64,000 nt of DNA from Cryptomeria japonica (GCF_030272615.1 NC_081407.1:268430075-268494074), one strand, 5' to 3'; positions 47,896-59,228 are shown, counted from the first letter of the stretch. Numbers and translations: made by a program. The notes: generated by a model from the sequence alone, not told the origin.

Positions 47896-49085
47896 GAAGA
47901 GAATGGAAGCTCTCATGCACCTCCCCAAACAACTTTATGGAAAGAGTTAGAGTTAGGGTATAATTAGGTATATAATTTAATCAATAGTAAAATCTAATAA
48001 ATAATAAAAATATAATATTATAATTATAGATATAATAATATTTATAATATTATATTTTAAATAAATCGATTAAATATATATGGTGTTTTTGTATTTGAGA
48101 AGTTTTTTTTATGTTTTTATATTTTAATTATAAAAATATATATAATTGTGGAGATATTATATTTAAATTAAATTAAATAATTATTATTAAAATTATATGG
48201 CTATAATAATTAAAATTATAAGGCATGCAATATAGTTTCTAAATAAATAACAGGTTGTTTTTTCCCCACAAGAAGTACTAATACTATCGCAATGGAGATG
48301 AAAGAACAAGATCTCACTTATCTTTAATATTTAGTTTGTTGTAGCACATGAAATTAATTAATACATGATAATTATTATATATTTATTAAATTCCTAAACC
48401 ACATTGAACTCAAACCTTAAACCTACACCAAATTGAATTCAAACTTAACCCTAGATACAAAATTCACCCCAAAGCAAAATCAAATTTAACCCTTACCTTA
48501 AATAAATGTGAACCTTAACCCTTTAAACCTAATTAAACATTAAAAAAAAATCCCAATCATAAATAACTGAACTCTAACCCTATACCAAATTCACCTCTAA
48601 CTCTACACTAACTTTAACTCAAATCTTAAACCAAATTGAACCCTAACCATAATAGTAAACCCAATTGAACACTAATACTAAACCAAAAGGAAATCTAACT
48701 CTAAACAAATTGAACTCTAATCCTAAACCAAATTAAATCCTAACCTTAACTCTAAAAAAATTAACCCTAACCCTAAACAAATTGAACCCAAATCCTAAAC
48801 CAAATTCAGTCTTAACTATAAAATAAACCAACTTAAACTCTAACCCTTAACCAAATTGAACCATAACCCTAACCTTGACTGAACCTAAATCTAATCTTAA
48901 TTAAATATTAAACCAGATCAAGCCATATTCCATACTTTAATAATTTAGAATATATTCTTTAACATTCAAATAAGATAGAAGCTTGCACACATATTTACAT
49001 ATATTATTGTTAAGGTTGAATGTTCTACCTTAAAAAATACAAACATTGTTGAAAACATTCATTTTAATTATATACTCAATTATAG

Positions 49086-50700
49086 TTGAGGATGGGTTCA
49101 GTTAGAGTTAGCATTATAATTATATTTAAATTAAGGTTAGAGTTAAGGTTCAATCATATTAGGGTTATCATTTTATTAAATCTATCCAAATAAATCTTTG
49201 AGTTAGGGTTCAATTATGATTATAGTTTAAATATGGTTAGGGTAAGGGTTCAAATAGGGATAATCTTTGAGTTAAGGTTAGAGTTATGATTAAATTAGGT
49301 TTAGGGTATAATTAGTATTAGTTAGGGTGTAATTAGGTATATAATTTAAGTTGGTGTTTCCATTACAATAAGGGTGGCTATTAGAAATAGGATTACAGTT
49401 AGGGTTCAATTAAATTTAAGAATATTGTTCATTTAGGGTAATGATTAGGACTAGGGTTTAGCTAAGGTTGGGATTAGGGTTCTAGTATAGTTATAGAAGA
49501 AATATTTGATTTAGGGATAGGGTTAAAATATGGTTAGTTTAAGATAGGGTTAGGGTTATAATTTGATTAAGGTTAAGGTTAAGGTTAAGGTTAGGTTAGG
49601 ATTAGAATTTAATTAGCAAGAAACTTTGAGTTAAGGTTAAGAATACAATTCAAATAGGGTTACAGTTAGGTTTCAACAAGGTTTATATTCAAAGAGTGTT
49701 CAATTTCAGTTAGGGTTTAATAATAATCGAGGTGGCCAAGGTTTAACTAAATTTAAGAATAGAGTTCAATTAGGGTTAGAGTTCAATTATAGTTACAAAG
49801 GAAATATTTGATTCACCATTAGGGTTACAATTTAATTAAAGTTAGGGTTAAGGTTAGGTTAGGATTAGGAATCAAGGGGGATATTAGAGTTGAGGTTGAG
49901 GTTTAAGGCTAAATTAGAATTTGAGTTCAATTATTGTTATAGTTAGCTCGAGTTAGCTTGATTTCCATTAGAATAAAGGTTAAATTTAGGTTAGGGTTTA
50001 GGTTTAATTAATGTTAGGCTTTAGGTTTACTTAATTTTAGGGTTAGAATTCAATTAGGGATAGAGTTCACTTAAGGTTAATATTTAATTAGGGTTAGGGT
50101 TTAATTAGGATTAATATTAGCATAAATTTTAAGGTTAGACTTCAATTTGAATTCATCTAGGCCTTTAATTATGGTTAGAGTTAAACTTAATGTTCAAGTT
50201 CTATGATAAATCTTAAGGTTATGGTTAGTCAGAGAGTTAGGGTGTCCATAAGAATAAGGTTTACGTTAAGGTTAGGGTTAGAATGTAATCATGGATAGAA
50301 TTCAATCAAGGTTACTATTTAATTAGGATTATTATTAGCATTAATGTTAAGGTTAGGCTTCAATTTAAATTCATCTAGGTGTTTAATTATGGTTAGACTT
50401 AAACTTAAGGTTCAAGTTCTATGATAAATCATAAGGTTATAGTTAGGGTTAGGGTTTGAATGAGATTAGTATTAAGGTATAATTAAGATTAAGGTTAGGA
50501 TTAAAATTTAATTAATATTAGGGTTTAATTAGGTTTAGGGTTCAATAGATTTCATGGTTAGTATTTAATCAGGATTAGGGTTTAATTAGGTTTAGGGTTC
50601 ATGCTTATAATTAGAGTTTAATTAGGATTAGACTTCAATCAAGGTTTAATTAGGGTGATGGGATTTAATTTAAGTTAGGGCTAAATTATGGTTAGGGTAG
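49086..50700 (+). repeat. Degenerate telomere-like TTAGGG repeat block
   Basis: About 1.6 kb made of TTAGGGTT, TTAAGGTTAGG and CAATTAGGG words without a fixed period, all on the plus strand. The preceding repeat X core at 48380-48910 carries the same words on the opposite strand (AACCCTAA), so the two blocks face each other. The plant telomere repeat is TTTAGGG; few exact tandem copies exist here, so this is an ancient or amplified interstitial form rather than a chromosome end. Confidence 0.8.
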
Positions 50701-51897
50701 ATAAGGTTTTAGCATCCTAAATTGTACTCCCTTACAATTTTGTCAGCATTTGGGCCCTCACCTTGGCATTCGTATCGTGAGGCATGATGGAGACCTTATT
50801 CTACTCACTCTATGTAATTTTTCCACCATTTTTACCTCACACTTCATCCTGCCCTCAAATTTTGGTTCTTGATTAGGCGGGACTTGGGTGTGGTGCCCTA
50901 GTCCTCAAGGGATGAGAGCACCTAGCACTCTGGTCCTCCCAATTAGGACCCAATTTTGGGCCCCTTAACAGTCATGAGATTTGAGCAGGAATTCTAGCTC
51001 AGTGTCGGCTCATGTCAGAAAATTAAGTTTTTTTTATGGGCGAGTATAAAAGGAGGTCTACACCTCCCATTTTTATATCCATCAATTACATTTGACAATC
51101 ATTCATTTAAGAAGTCAAGCATTCATGTTCAAGTGAGCAAGCAATCAGTCTTTTTTCAAGCATTCTAGAGTAGCGATAAGGTCAAGATTCAAGCATTGGA
51201 GTTGAAATTCATGTTTTATGTTGCTGAAGACTTCATGAAACCCTAATTATATGTAGAGACAAACAAAATTCATAAGGAAGTATAGCATTTGTGTTTCAAT
51301 CATTATTAAACATCTCCCTCAAAATGAGAACCTTTCCATTACCGCAATTCAATCATATTCCATTTCTATTTCATGGTTAATTCCAAAACCAAGGTTTGAC
51401 CCAAGGCAACCCCCTATCCCCAACCTATTTCCCCTTCTTTTTGTGTGTAGGAAGTAGGTACGGAGCTGCAATCTTCAAAATTGGCCTTATTTATAGTGAT
51501 GAAGAGATCCCCCATTGGAGTGCGAAAAGTGTGGAGGACTAGGGCGACCGCCATCACAATCCCAAAAAATCAAGAGCTCCTTCTGGGAATAGATCCAAAC
51601 ATATTTGTGTTCCTCAAATCCAATTTTGTGGCTCGATCATTGACTATAGCTTATTTTTCATGCATTTTTACTTCAATTTCTAGCACACTTACCCTAATTT
51701 CAACAATTCAATTCAAAAAGAGGTTTAATATTTCCCTCCCAAAAAGTAAATCCAATAAGAATTCTCATCTCTATCCTTACTGATTTGTAGGTAGATCTAT
51801 TGGGTTTATGCCTCTTTTAATGTAATTGGTCCCCAAGTAAAAAATAGCAGTTTTCATACATCTAATGGTGGAAACCCTAATTTTTCACCACATTACA
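50701..51897 (+). repeat. LTR related to the solo LTR at 54126 (5' LTR or solo)
   Basis: Similar in order to 54126-55341: opening AAATTGTACTCCCTTACAATTTTG, TATAAAAGGAG at 51044-51054, the block GGTTTGACCCAAGGCAACCCCC, and a closing CACCACATTACA. TTTTGGTGAACCC follows directly, which looks like a primer-binding site, so this may be a 5' LTR whose internal region has decayed. The left border lies within a few tens of bases of 50701. The open frame 51481-51783 falls inside and is not considered a gene. Confidence 0.65.
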
Positions 51898-52841
51898 TTT
51901 TGGTGAACCCAACATCTTACACCTTAGTTTTTTATTTATGTTCTCGAATCTGAGTGTTTGTGCATTTCAAATTCAAATTTATATTTACAAGTTTAATTTC
52001 ATAGAGTGTTAATGTTTGATCCAAGACTCTTGCTTTGAAGAGCTCATCATATAGAGTATCCTCATTCAATAAGATCTCTAGTTGATTTTAGGTGGGATTT
52101 TCTTCTACTTTGTCTTCTTCCTCTAGGGGGTTTCTTTGCATGCCTTTTATTTTGATTTCTTTTGTTTCCTTTTCACACTCATTTGAAGGAGTGCTTAAGA
52201 TACTTCCTATATCAAAGATTATTTTTATGAGGGTGTAGTAGTCACTTTTCTTTTTGTTATTCCTTTGTTGTTTTTGAATTGAGTAGATGCAATCAAAGAT
52301 GTCCTCACTTGTAGTCTTTTGAATCTGCATAGAGTGGAACTGATATGTTTCTCTAGTTCTTGTTTAGCTAACCCTCATTTCTCCCTCAATTTATCTTTGT
52401 TCTTGTTTGTATGCTCCTCAAATTTGTTTTTGGCCATATCATCCATATATTCCCAATAACTGGTGAATTTCTCTATTAGGATTTTTTCGTAATTGAAGTA
52501 GAGTTCATGCATATGAATCAAACTCTGCATCATTGATCTGATAAGGTAGCTAAAATTTGATGGATTCAATCAATGTATAATATTTATCCACCAAAAAGAC
52601 ATTGTCTTTCATGAATGTCCTTACTATATCATATGATTTCTATTCTATGTCTTACATTTTTTGTTGTAAGGATTTGAAAAACCCCCAATAGGTTTTTGTA
52701 AACGATGTGGCATCTTGGAAGTGCTTCTAATGGTCACTGATTTATGTTGCTAAATGTCTACTATCGTTCCATACTTTTTCTTGTGAAAGATGAAAAATCA
52801 TTAAGAAAATAAAATGTAAAGAAAATAATTAAAGTTTCATA
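51898..52841 (-). other. Spacer with unrecognised minus-strand coding remnant
   Basis: Minus-strand frames at 52375-52569 and 52088-52330 are Lys/Glu-rich and helical in character (for example NKFEEHTNKNKDKLREK). They are in different frames. I cannot assign them; a decayed gag-like or linker protein of a retroelement is possible. Confidence 0.3.
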
Positions 52842-53276
52842 GAGGAGAGGACCCTCAGCATATTCCAATGGTTGTGATAGTTGTTGATTTAATATCCACA
52901 CTTGTTGATTTAATGTTCAATTTTTTTTAACAACATTACACCAATACTTTGACTTTAAAGTTATTGTTGTTGATGATGACTAGCCATAATTGAATGAAAT
53001 GTATCTCTTAGTTGTAAAAAGCAACTAGTCATGTGATGCCACATCAGTTGCAACCCTTTTGCATGACCATTGGTCTCACATATTTTTGGGGGTTTTTTGG
53101 ACACCTTGGCAAAAAGCTTGTTTATGTGGCATCATCTTTGATGATGTGACCTTGATACCTTAGTTATAAGCAAGACTTTCCAAGTAAGATGTTGCTAAAA
53201 ATTGAAAATGATTTAAAATTTTCATGTAAGATTTTAAGAAGTGCAAAGTTAGGGTTCTCAACCATTGAATCCTCTC
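52842..53276. mobile_element. TIR element, GGGGARAGGACC family, member 3
   Basis: Inverted relative of 41341-41799: the interior shares TGATGCCACATCAGTTGCA, GGACACCTTGGCAAAAAGC and ACCTTAGTTATAAGCA. The left end reads GAGGAGAGGACCC after TA (52840-52841); the right end, reverse complemented, reads GAGAGGATTCAATGGTTG, a diverged terminus. No coding capacity. Confidence 0.65.
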
Positions 53277-53582
53277 GCTCTCTCTCTCTTCCCCCTCTTC
53301 TCTCTATTGCCCTCCCATGCTCCCTCTCTACATATCTCACTTAAACTTTCCATATGTAATTACCTCTAGATCTTCCCTCTCCCTCTCTCTACATATCTCT
53401 CCCTCTCATAAAGGAGGGAGAAAAATAGAGGGAAATGGAAGTTAGAGGTAAGTACAGGGGAAATTTTGAGAGTGAGGTCAGTAGAGAGGGAGCATGGAAG
53501 GATGGGTGAGAGAGAGAGAGAGGTATGTAGAGAAGTAGAGATAGGGGAAGTATGTAGGGTGAGTGAGAGATGATATAGAGTT

Positions 53583-53618
<36 letters not shown>

Positions 53619-53990
53619 GAAAATGTTTATGAGGTAGGTAGAGAAGAGAGGGGAGATACAAAATAAGAGTGAGAGATATAGGTTTAGAGCTTGGGGAGAG
53701 AAGAAAGAATGAGATAGTTAGATGGGGGAGAGGGAGAATGATAGGAAAATAGATAGGTCTAGAGATCAAGGTAGATAAAGAGAGTGAAATAGAGATAGAG
53801 AAAGAATAATACTAGGAGCTTATTGATTATTGGAATTTTAATATCTAATAAATTAGAAGATCTAGACCTTGCAAAGATAGGAAAGTGTGAGATAGAGAGG
53901 TGGACAGGAGGAAAAGAAGAGAGATAGGAAAATAGATAAGCATAAAGCTTGGGGAGGCATAGAGTGTGAGATAGAGAGATAACAAGAGAA
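53270..53990. repeat. Pyrimidine tract switching to purine tract
   Basis: 53272-53408 is CTCTCTCC-rich and 53409-53800 is GAGAGAG-rich on the same strand, including an uninterrupted (GA)n near 53587-53614. The switch makes an imperfect long inverted repeat. Confidence 0.85.
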
Positions 53991-54049
53991 TGATGATAGG
54001 AACTTTTTACGCCGAGAGGCGTAACACTACAATGGCACCCACCTAGCTT

Positions 54050-55740
54050 TTTTATCTATGTAATTTTAATGACAAATAGGGGATAATTTAAAAATAAATT
54101 ATAGACTAAAATCTAAATTAAAAAGTGTAGTGTCATAAAATTGCAACCCTTGAAATTTTGACCGCTTTTTAGGTCCTCACCTTTGCGACTAAATCTCCTT
54201 AATTGATTAGGACCCCTCTCTACACCTTCATTCCGAACTTACTCCTGTATCAACCCACATACCACCTTGTGACCCTATCTGAGCCCCAAAATAGGGCAGG
54301 ACAGGGGCGTGGTGTCCATATTCCCCTCAGAACAGGGGCGTGGAGCCCTTGTCCTTCCCCTTAAGGTGACCCTAAGATGGGTCTATCCGGCTCTTGAACA
54401 TAATTTACTCTTCGGAGACTTAAACTCTCCTTTGTTGGCCTTCGATGGGATGCAAATTAATCCTCTTAGGCATGTATAAAAGGAGACATAGTTCCCCTAT
54501 TTGATACATAGAAGATATACAAAATTTCAAGCGGAAGGTCTTCATTATTGCCATAGAGCATTCAAGTCTTCAAGCATCCATCTAGTTCTCTTATTCATGT
54601 GTCTTCTTCGTTCATCCATCGAAGCAACATTACAACATTCATTTGCAAGCATGTGTGTGTGTGTTAGGGTTTTGTCATGTTACATGTCATTTCATGCAAC
54701 ATTTGTGATTACATTCAAGAAGCAAAGCAACCATCATCAATCAATTGCAGATCTACAAGGTATACATTTCCATCATTTACATTTAAGAATTTGCAATTAC
54801 TTTCTTTCAAGGTTGATTCCTCAACTGGGGTTTGACTAAGGCAAACCCCTATCCACAACCCTTCTTCCCTTCTTTTATGTGTGTCAGTTGCAAGTGCGCA
54901 GTTGTAATTGTAGGTTTGGACTCCATTTGCAGAGACGGAAAAACCCTTTTTAGCGTGTGGATTTTTCGAAGGACCAAGTACACTTTCAACCTGGTCCCAA
55001 TGACTTTTCTCCAAATTTGCAGGGCAGATCCATATCAGTCTAGACATCTCAGATCTAAAGTTACAGGGCAATCCTGAACCGATAGCTCCATATTTCATCC
55101 ATTTTGTCTCCCTTTTCTACATAGTCAACAAGACAACATATCTATTTACAAAATAGGGCAAATTGCAATCCAATCATTGCAATCCACTTGGTATTCACAT
55201 CCTTATTTCCTTTGGACTTGGATCTAGTGGATTCGAGCCCCTCTTTTGAATGAAGAGTATCTCCCAAGTGAAAATCATCCTAGTGGTTTCCTTTCTCTCT
55301 CCTAGGTGGGGAACCACTAGGGTTCAATTTTCCACTTCACAAAAAGCAACTTTCTAATATTTATATTTATTATGACTAGACAACAGATAATTTACAAATA
55401 AGTTAAAGACCATAATCTAAGTTAAAAAGAAACTTTCTATTATTATTATTTATTAAATACAAAAAGAAATATTTTGAAATCTACATTTAAAAGAAACAAA
55501 TATAAATAAAAAACAACTTTCTATTATTATTATTATTTATTAAATGTAAAAATTATATTTTTATATCTAGATTTAAAAAGCTTCTAATTTAAAAAATTAC
55601 ATTTTTAATGCATGCATGTTATTTGATTGTCTACTTAAAAGGCCATATATATAAATCAAACAGTATTTCTTTAGTAGTGAAAATATTAAAAATAAAAATA
55701 TATATAAAATGAATTATTTCTCCTAATTACACAAAATTAT
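54050..55740 (+). repeat. Dispersed repeat R1, copy split by a solo LTR
   Basis: 54050-54125 and 55342-55740 together match 58853-59228 in direct orientation (GGATAATTTAAAAATAA, AAGTTAAAAAGAAACTTTC, TTATTTGATTGTCTACT, ATTTCTTTAGTAGTGAAAATATTAAAA). The interruption is exactly the solo LTR. Confidence 0.8.
54126..55341 (+). mobile_element. Solo LTR, 1216 bp, TSD AAAAG
   Basis: Starts TGTAGTGTCATAAAATTG and ends CCACTTCACA. The 5-bp duplication AAAAG lies at 54121-54125 and 55342-55346, and the filled site is confirmed by an empty-site relative at 58855-58865 (AATTAAAAAGCAAC). A TATAAAAGGAG box is at 54475-54485. It is related to the LTR at 50701-51897. No coding region. The open frames 54501-54839 and 54715-55098 lie within it and are not genes. 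Confidence 0.9.
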
Positions 55741-55930
55741 ATCTAAACCCATACTTATACATATATATACACATTTACATATATTTAAAGTTTCATTTAT
55801 ATTAATCGGGGTATCTACACATAGATATATACCAAGATATAGATATATTCAGATATATAATCAAATATATTGATCATCATAGAATTTTTCATTACTAACA
55901 ATCTTTATTTATATGACAAACATATCAATG

Positions 55931-55933
<3 letters not shown>

Positions 55934-55986
<53 letters not shown>
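55934..55986. repeat. (TA)n microsatellite, about 53 bp
   Basis: Uninterrupted TA run. Confidence 0.95.
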
Positions 55987-55987
<1 letters not shown>

Positions 55988-56668
55988 TTTATATAGAATT
56001 TTTTAATAGTCATTCATATTCACTTAGAAATACAGACTTATATATATATAAATAAATTCTTACATAAATTAATTCATTCCCTCACCCCGAAACCAATAAC
56101 AATAATTAGTATTCATTTTCATATTTAAAGCCTACACTGCCAAATCCATAGCATACCTATAGTACATTTTACCTTAAACTGGAAATTAATTAAATCTTCA
56201 TCAAGACTTGAGGAGCAACTTGCCCTTAGGCTTATATGTCCTTCATCTCTCGAATCAGAGGACGATTAGTAACTCAGCAGGCGGTGGCACTCATATCTAA
56301 ACACAGCAACTCCATAATAATGAACCCCGGATAAGCACTTGATTATCAAAGCATATAGGATCCCCACGTAATCCTGATCATTATGACAAGTCAGGGTTGT
56401 GGTGTGTGGTGTACCCGCTTGATCATCTGCCAAAATTAATCATGGCTCCTCAATGGGATTTCCTACAAACGACGCATCATTAAAAGATATGCACTATTTC
56501 TTTGCCAATTAGATTTATCCAAAGTGGGTTAGGGCACATGTGTATCTTGAAAGAACAAGCAAACTCAATTCTTTCACATCAATAACCCATTCGGCTATTA
56601 ACCAAGCTTCAGCTAATTCTTAGATGTCCTGTAATCCATTAGAGAGCTAGAATTAAAGAAAACTAGTG

Positions 56669-57244
56669 ATGGACACTCCGATCAAACTACACAGTACAAA
56701 GAGGCAAATGGCTTTTGAAGGGGCTATTACCAGAGATCACCTAAAGCGTATCATGTGACTTCCCCATACCTTAGTGATTGATGTGGTTGAGAGCATCTTG
56801 GGCCCGGACTTTCTCACAAACTCCGACAGAACCAGGGAAAACATGGATGTGGCCACCATGTTTCTCACTGTGACGGTTACTTCGTCCAAAAATCCCGAGG
56901 ATACAAGTGCTCTATGTAAAGAGGTCTTTATTGCCTCTATATTGGGTGATCTGGAACAGGTCTTATTCAACATTGACAACGAATGGACTATCCCTTGGTT
57001 GCGGCACTATGACATTCTCATTTGAAACAACAGGCCGGTCCCTAGATTCCCTATCATCTCCACAGATGGTGAGCCTTTCACCAGGGAAAGGCTTGAGACA
57101 ATCAATAGAAATGTCAACTTTCTGCTCTACTTGTTTCATGTGCGACACCCTCCAATTTCCTCCTGGTTCGAGGACTTCCTCAAGGTTGAAGGCCTAGTTC
57201 TGGACGAAGAGAAAGCTTCTTCCTCGCCTTCGGGGTCGGAGTGA
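56669..57244 (+). pseudogene. Unrecognised 191-codon reading frame with two TGA stops
   Basis: From ATG 56669 to TGA 57242-57244 the frame is open except for TGA at 56756 and at 57023. Each could come from CGA by a single C-to-T change, as expected at methylated CpG sites. The codon texture and mixed charged/hydrophobic composition look like a genuine globular protein, with the ending EEKASSSPSGSE. I do not recognise a domain. A longer stop-free reading in another frame is absent. It shares the poly(A)-ended insertion with a second decayed frame at 57887. Confidence 0.5.
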
Positions 57245-57886
57245 GTAGGCTCAGCCCTCGGTGTATGCATGGGACCATTTTGATAGGAAATCAGTGTTAT
57301 TTGCAGGGGATAATCTTGTCACTAAATATTAGGATTATACTGGTAACTCAAGTAGATTACTATATCTAGTAAAATAGGGTTTTATCTTTAGTTAACAAAG
57401 ATCGGGGTAAAGATAGTGACTAGTATTGAATCTTAAAGACAAACTTAAGCGACCTACAGGACACTATATTAGTCAGTTTTAACGGTCAATCTTAAAAAGT
57501 CTCGAAGATTAAATAGGCATGATGGATTATCTATTTATATAGACATATACTAGCTTTCTGTTTTGGATACCTAGCAATTTGAATATATACTCTAGATTAC
57601 AAGCATTTGGATGCATGCATTTACTGGTATTTATTCATATTGAGGGTAATTATTTTAGGATGGGTAATATTGGCTTATTTAGAATACTAATCATCGGTTG
57701 AGGTACCCTAATGCCATTTGCTAAATTCTTCTATATTTGATACCTGTTTGTCATATCTGAAGACTTTGGATTAAATGTGGTTGACATGCAAAATTTTGGG
57801 GCCTGGACAGAGATTATATCCAGCCTTGATTACTCATAGATTTTGTCATCCTCTCTGCTATAAATCTACAAGGAAGGGGAGGAGGA

Positions 57887-58216
57887 ATGACTGAATCTCA
57901 TTCACCTACTCTTGTTAGTGCAACCTGGATCACATCCTTCACTAAGGACTGCATCCAGGAGCATAAACAAGAGTTGGTAAACTGGAGATTTTTTGTTTTG
58001 AGGTGTCATGGGTCGATCATGTTTGGGCTTAAGATAAATGAATCGGGAAACCCAATTTAGTTTAAAGTTTTAAATCTCTATATTCATGGTCTGCGAGGAT
58101 AGGTTTCACAGGATATTTTATTATGGTTACTTTCGAGCTTTATAGATAAAATCTCATTGAGGATATTTTATGAACTGTATGATACTAACAAATTTGCCAA
58201 GTGTTTGAGAAACTAA
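57887..58216 (+). pseudogene. Unrecognised 109-codon reading frame with two TAG stops
   Basis: From ATG 57887 (after AGGAGGA) to TAA 58214-58216, with in-frame TAG stops that would each be CAG before a C-to-T change. It includes WITSFTKDCIQEHKQEL and is rich in aromatic and Leu residues afterwards. A TATAAAT word lies at 57859-57865, about 25 bp upstream. No family is recognised. Confidence 0.4.
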
Positions 58217-58588
58217 CCATGCAAGCCAAACAGGTATATCTTGGGCAATTAAGGGATACTATATACAACAAAGAACAACTTCAGAACCATGCCACCGGGA
58301 GTTGAGGGACAAATGATTATTGAAATTTGTAAATAAGGGCTTGTAAGGGAGGGGTAAAACAAAAATACCCTCCCTCCTGATCACCCTGGCCCGGGGTGTT
58401 GTTGTATTAAAATCTAAAACTATTGTATATTGAGATAAGACTAGCTGGACTATGGTCTCGGGCAAGGCCGGAGGTTTTCTCGCCTCCACTCTTTCCTACT
58501 GGCACCCGCACGAGTGGAGTAATGTAAAATTTCAAAATAATTAATAAAATTCTTGGCCTCGGCCTCTTACCGAACAAAAAAAAAAAAA

Positions 58589-59228
58589 GTGACTACAAAA
58601 TTGCTTACATTGCTTTTTACCTTTGCAAAAAAAAATCCCAAAAAAGCATAAATTAAAAAAGATTGTCAAATTGCTTGCATTGCTTTTTACTCTTCTACAC
58701 CAAAAAAGAGAAACCATTGCTTTGCATTGGTTTTCTCATTCCTTAAAATATAATTATAATGCTAACTATAACTGAATCCATCCCCAATTATAATTGAGTA
58801 TATAATTAAAACGATTGCATTTAACAATGTTTGTATAGCAGAATGAATTAAAAAGCAACTTGATATTATTAATATTTATTATGATTAGAAAATGGATAAT
58901 TTAAAAATAAGTTAAAACTATAACCTAAGTTAAAAAGAAACTTTCTATTATTATTATCTATTAAATACAACAACAAAAAAAATATCTACATTTACAAGAA
59001 ACAAATCTAAATTAAAAAACAACTTTAATAATATAAAAATTATATTTTTAAATCTAGATTTAAAAAACTATATTTTTAATGCACTCCATGTTATTTGATT
59101 GTCTACTAAATAATTCATTAATAGGCCATATATATTTAGTAAAATCACATAGTATTTCTTTAGTAGTGAAAATATTAAAATAAAAAAACATATAAAGTGA
59201 ATTATTTCTCTTGATTACACAAAATTAA
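58589..59228 (+). repeat. Dispersed repeat R1, unbroken copy
   Basis: Contains in order AAATTGCTTACATTGC, TTGCTTGCATTGC, GGTTTTCTCATTCC, an inverted piece of repeat X end (58745-58850, matching 49050-49120), then AAAAAGCAAC through the ATTTCTTTAGTAGTG block. Together with 54050-55740 it suggests a tandem arrangement with a unit of roughly 670 bp once insertions are removed. Confidence 0.75.

Larger units (their letters stand above)
45896..49085 (+). repeat. Dispersed repeat X, copy 2, split by an insertion
   Basis: Same family as 34553-35785. The outer parts, 45896-45962 and about 47896-49085, align with copy 1; the middle 1.93 kb is an insertion. The CCCTAA-like core is at 48380-48910. Confidence 0.82.
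55741..58588 (+). mobile_element. Poly(A)-ended insertion of unknown type
   Basis: R1 sequence ends at about 55740 and resumes at 58589, leaving about 2.85 kb of foreign DNA. The right end has AATAATTAATAAAATTC followed by a run of 13 A (58576-58588), as left by LINE-driven reverse transcription. Inside lie decayed frames at 56441-56578, 56669-57244 and 57887-58216. The left edge is AT-rich with a (TA)n at 55934-55986 and is uncertain. No reverse transcriptase is recognised. It could be the 3' part of a LINE, a retrocopied mRNA or an integrated RNA-virus copy. Confidence 0.55.

Noticed and set aside
49086-50700. Chromosome end (telomere)
   Set aside because: Repeats are degenerate, not in strict 7-bp phase, and are followed by 13 kb of ordinary transposon-rich DNA.
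54501-55098. Open frames of 112 and 127 residues as a gene
   Set aside because: Both lie inside a solo LTR with exact borders and face opposite directions.
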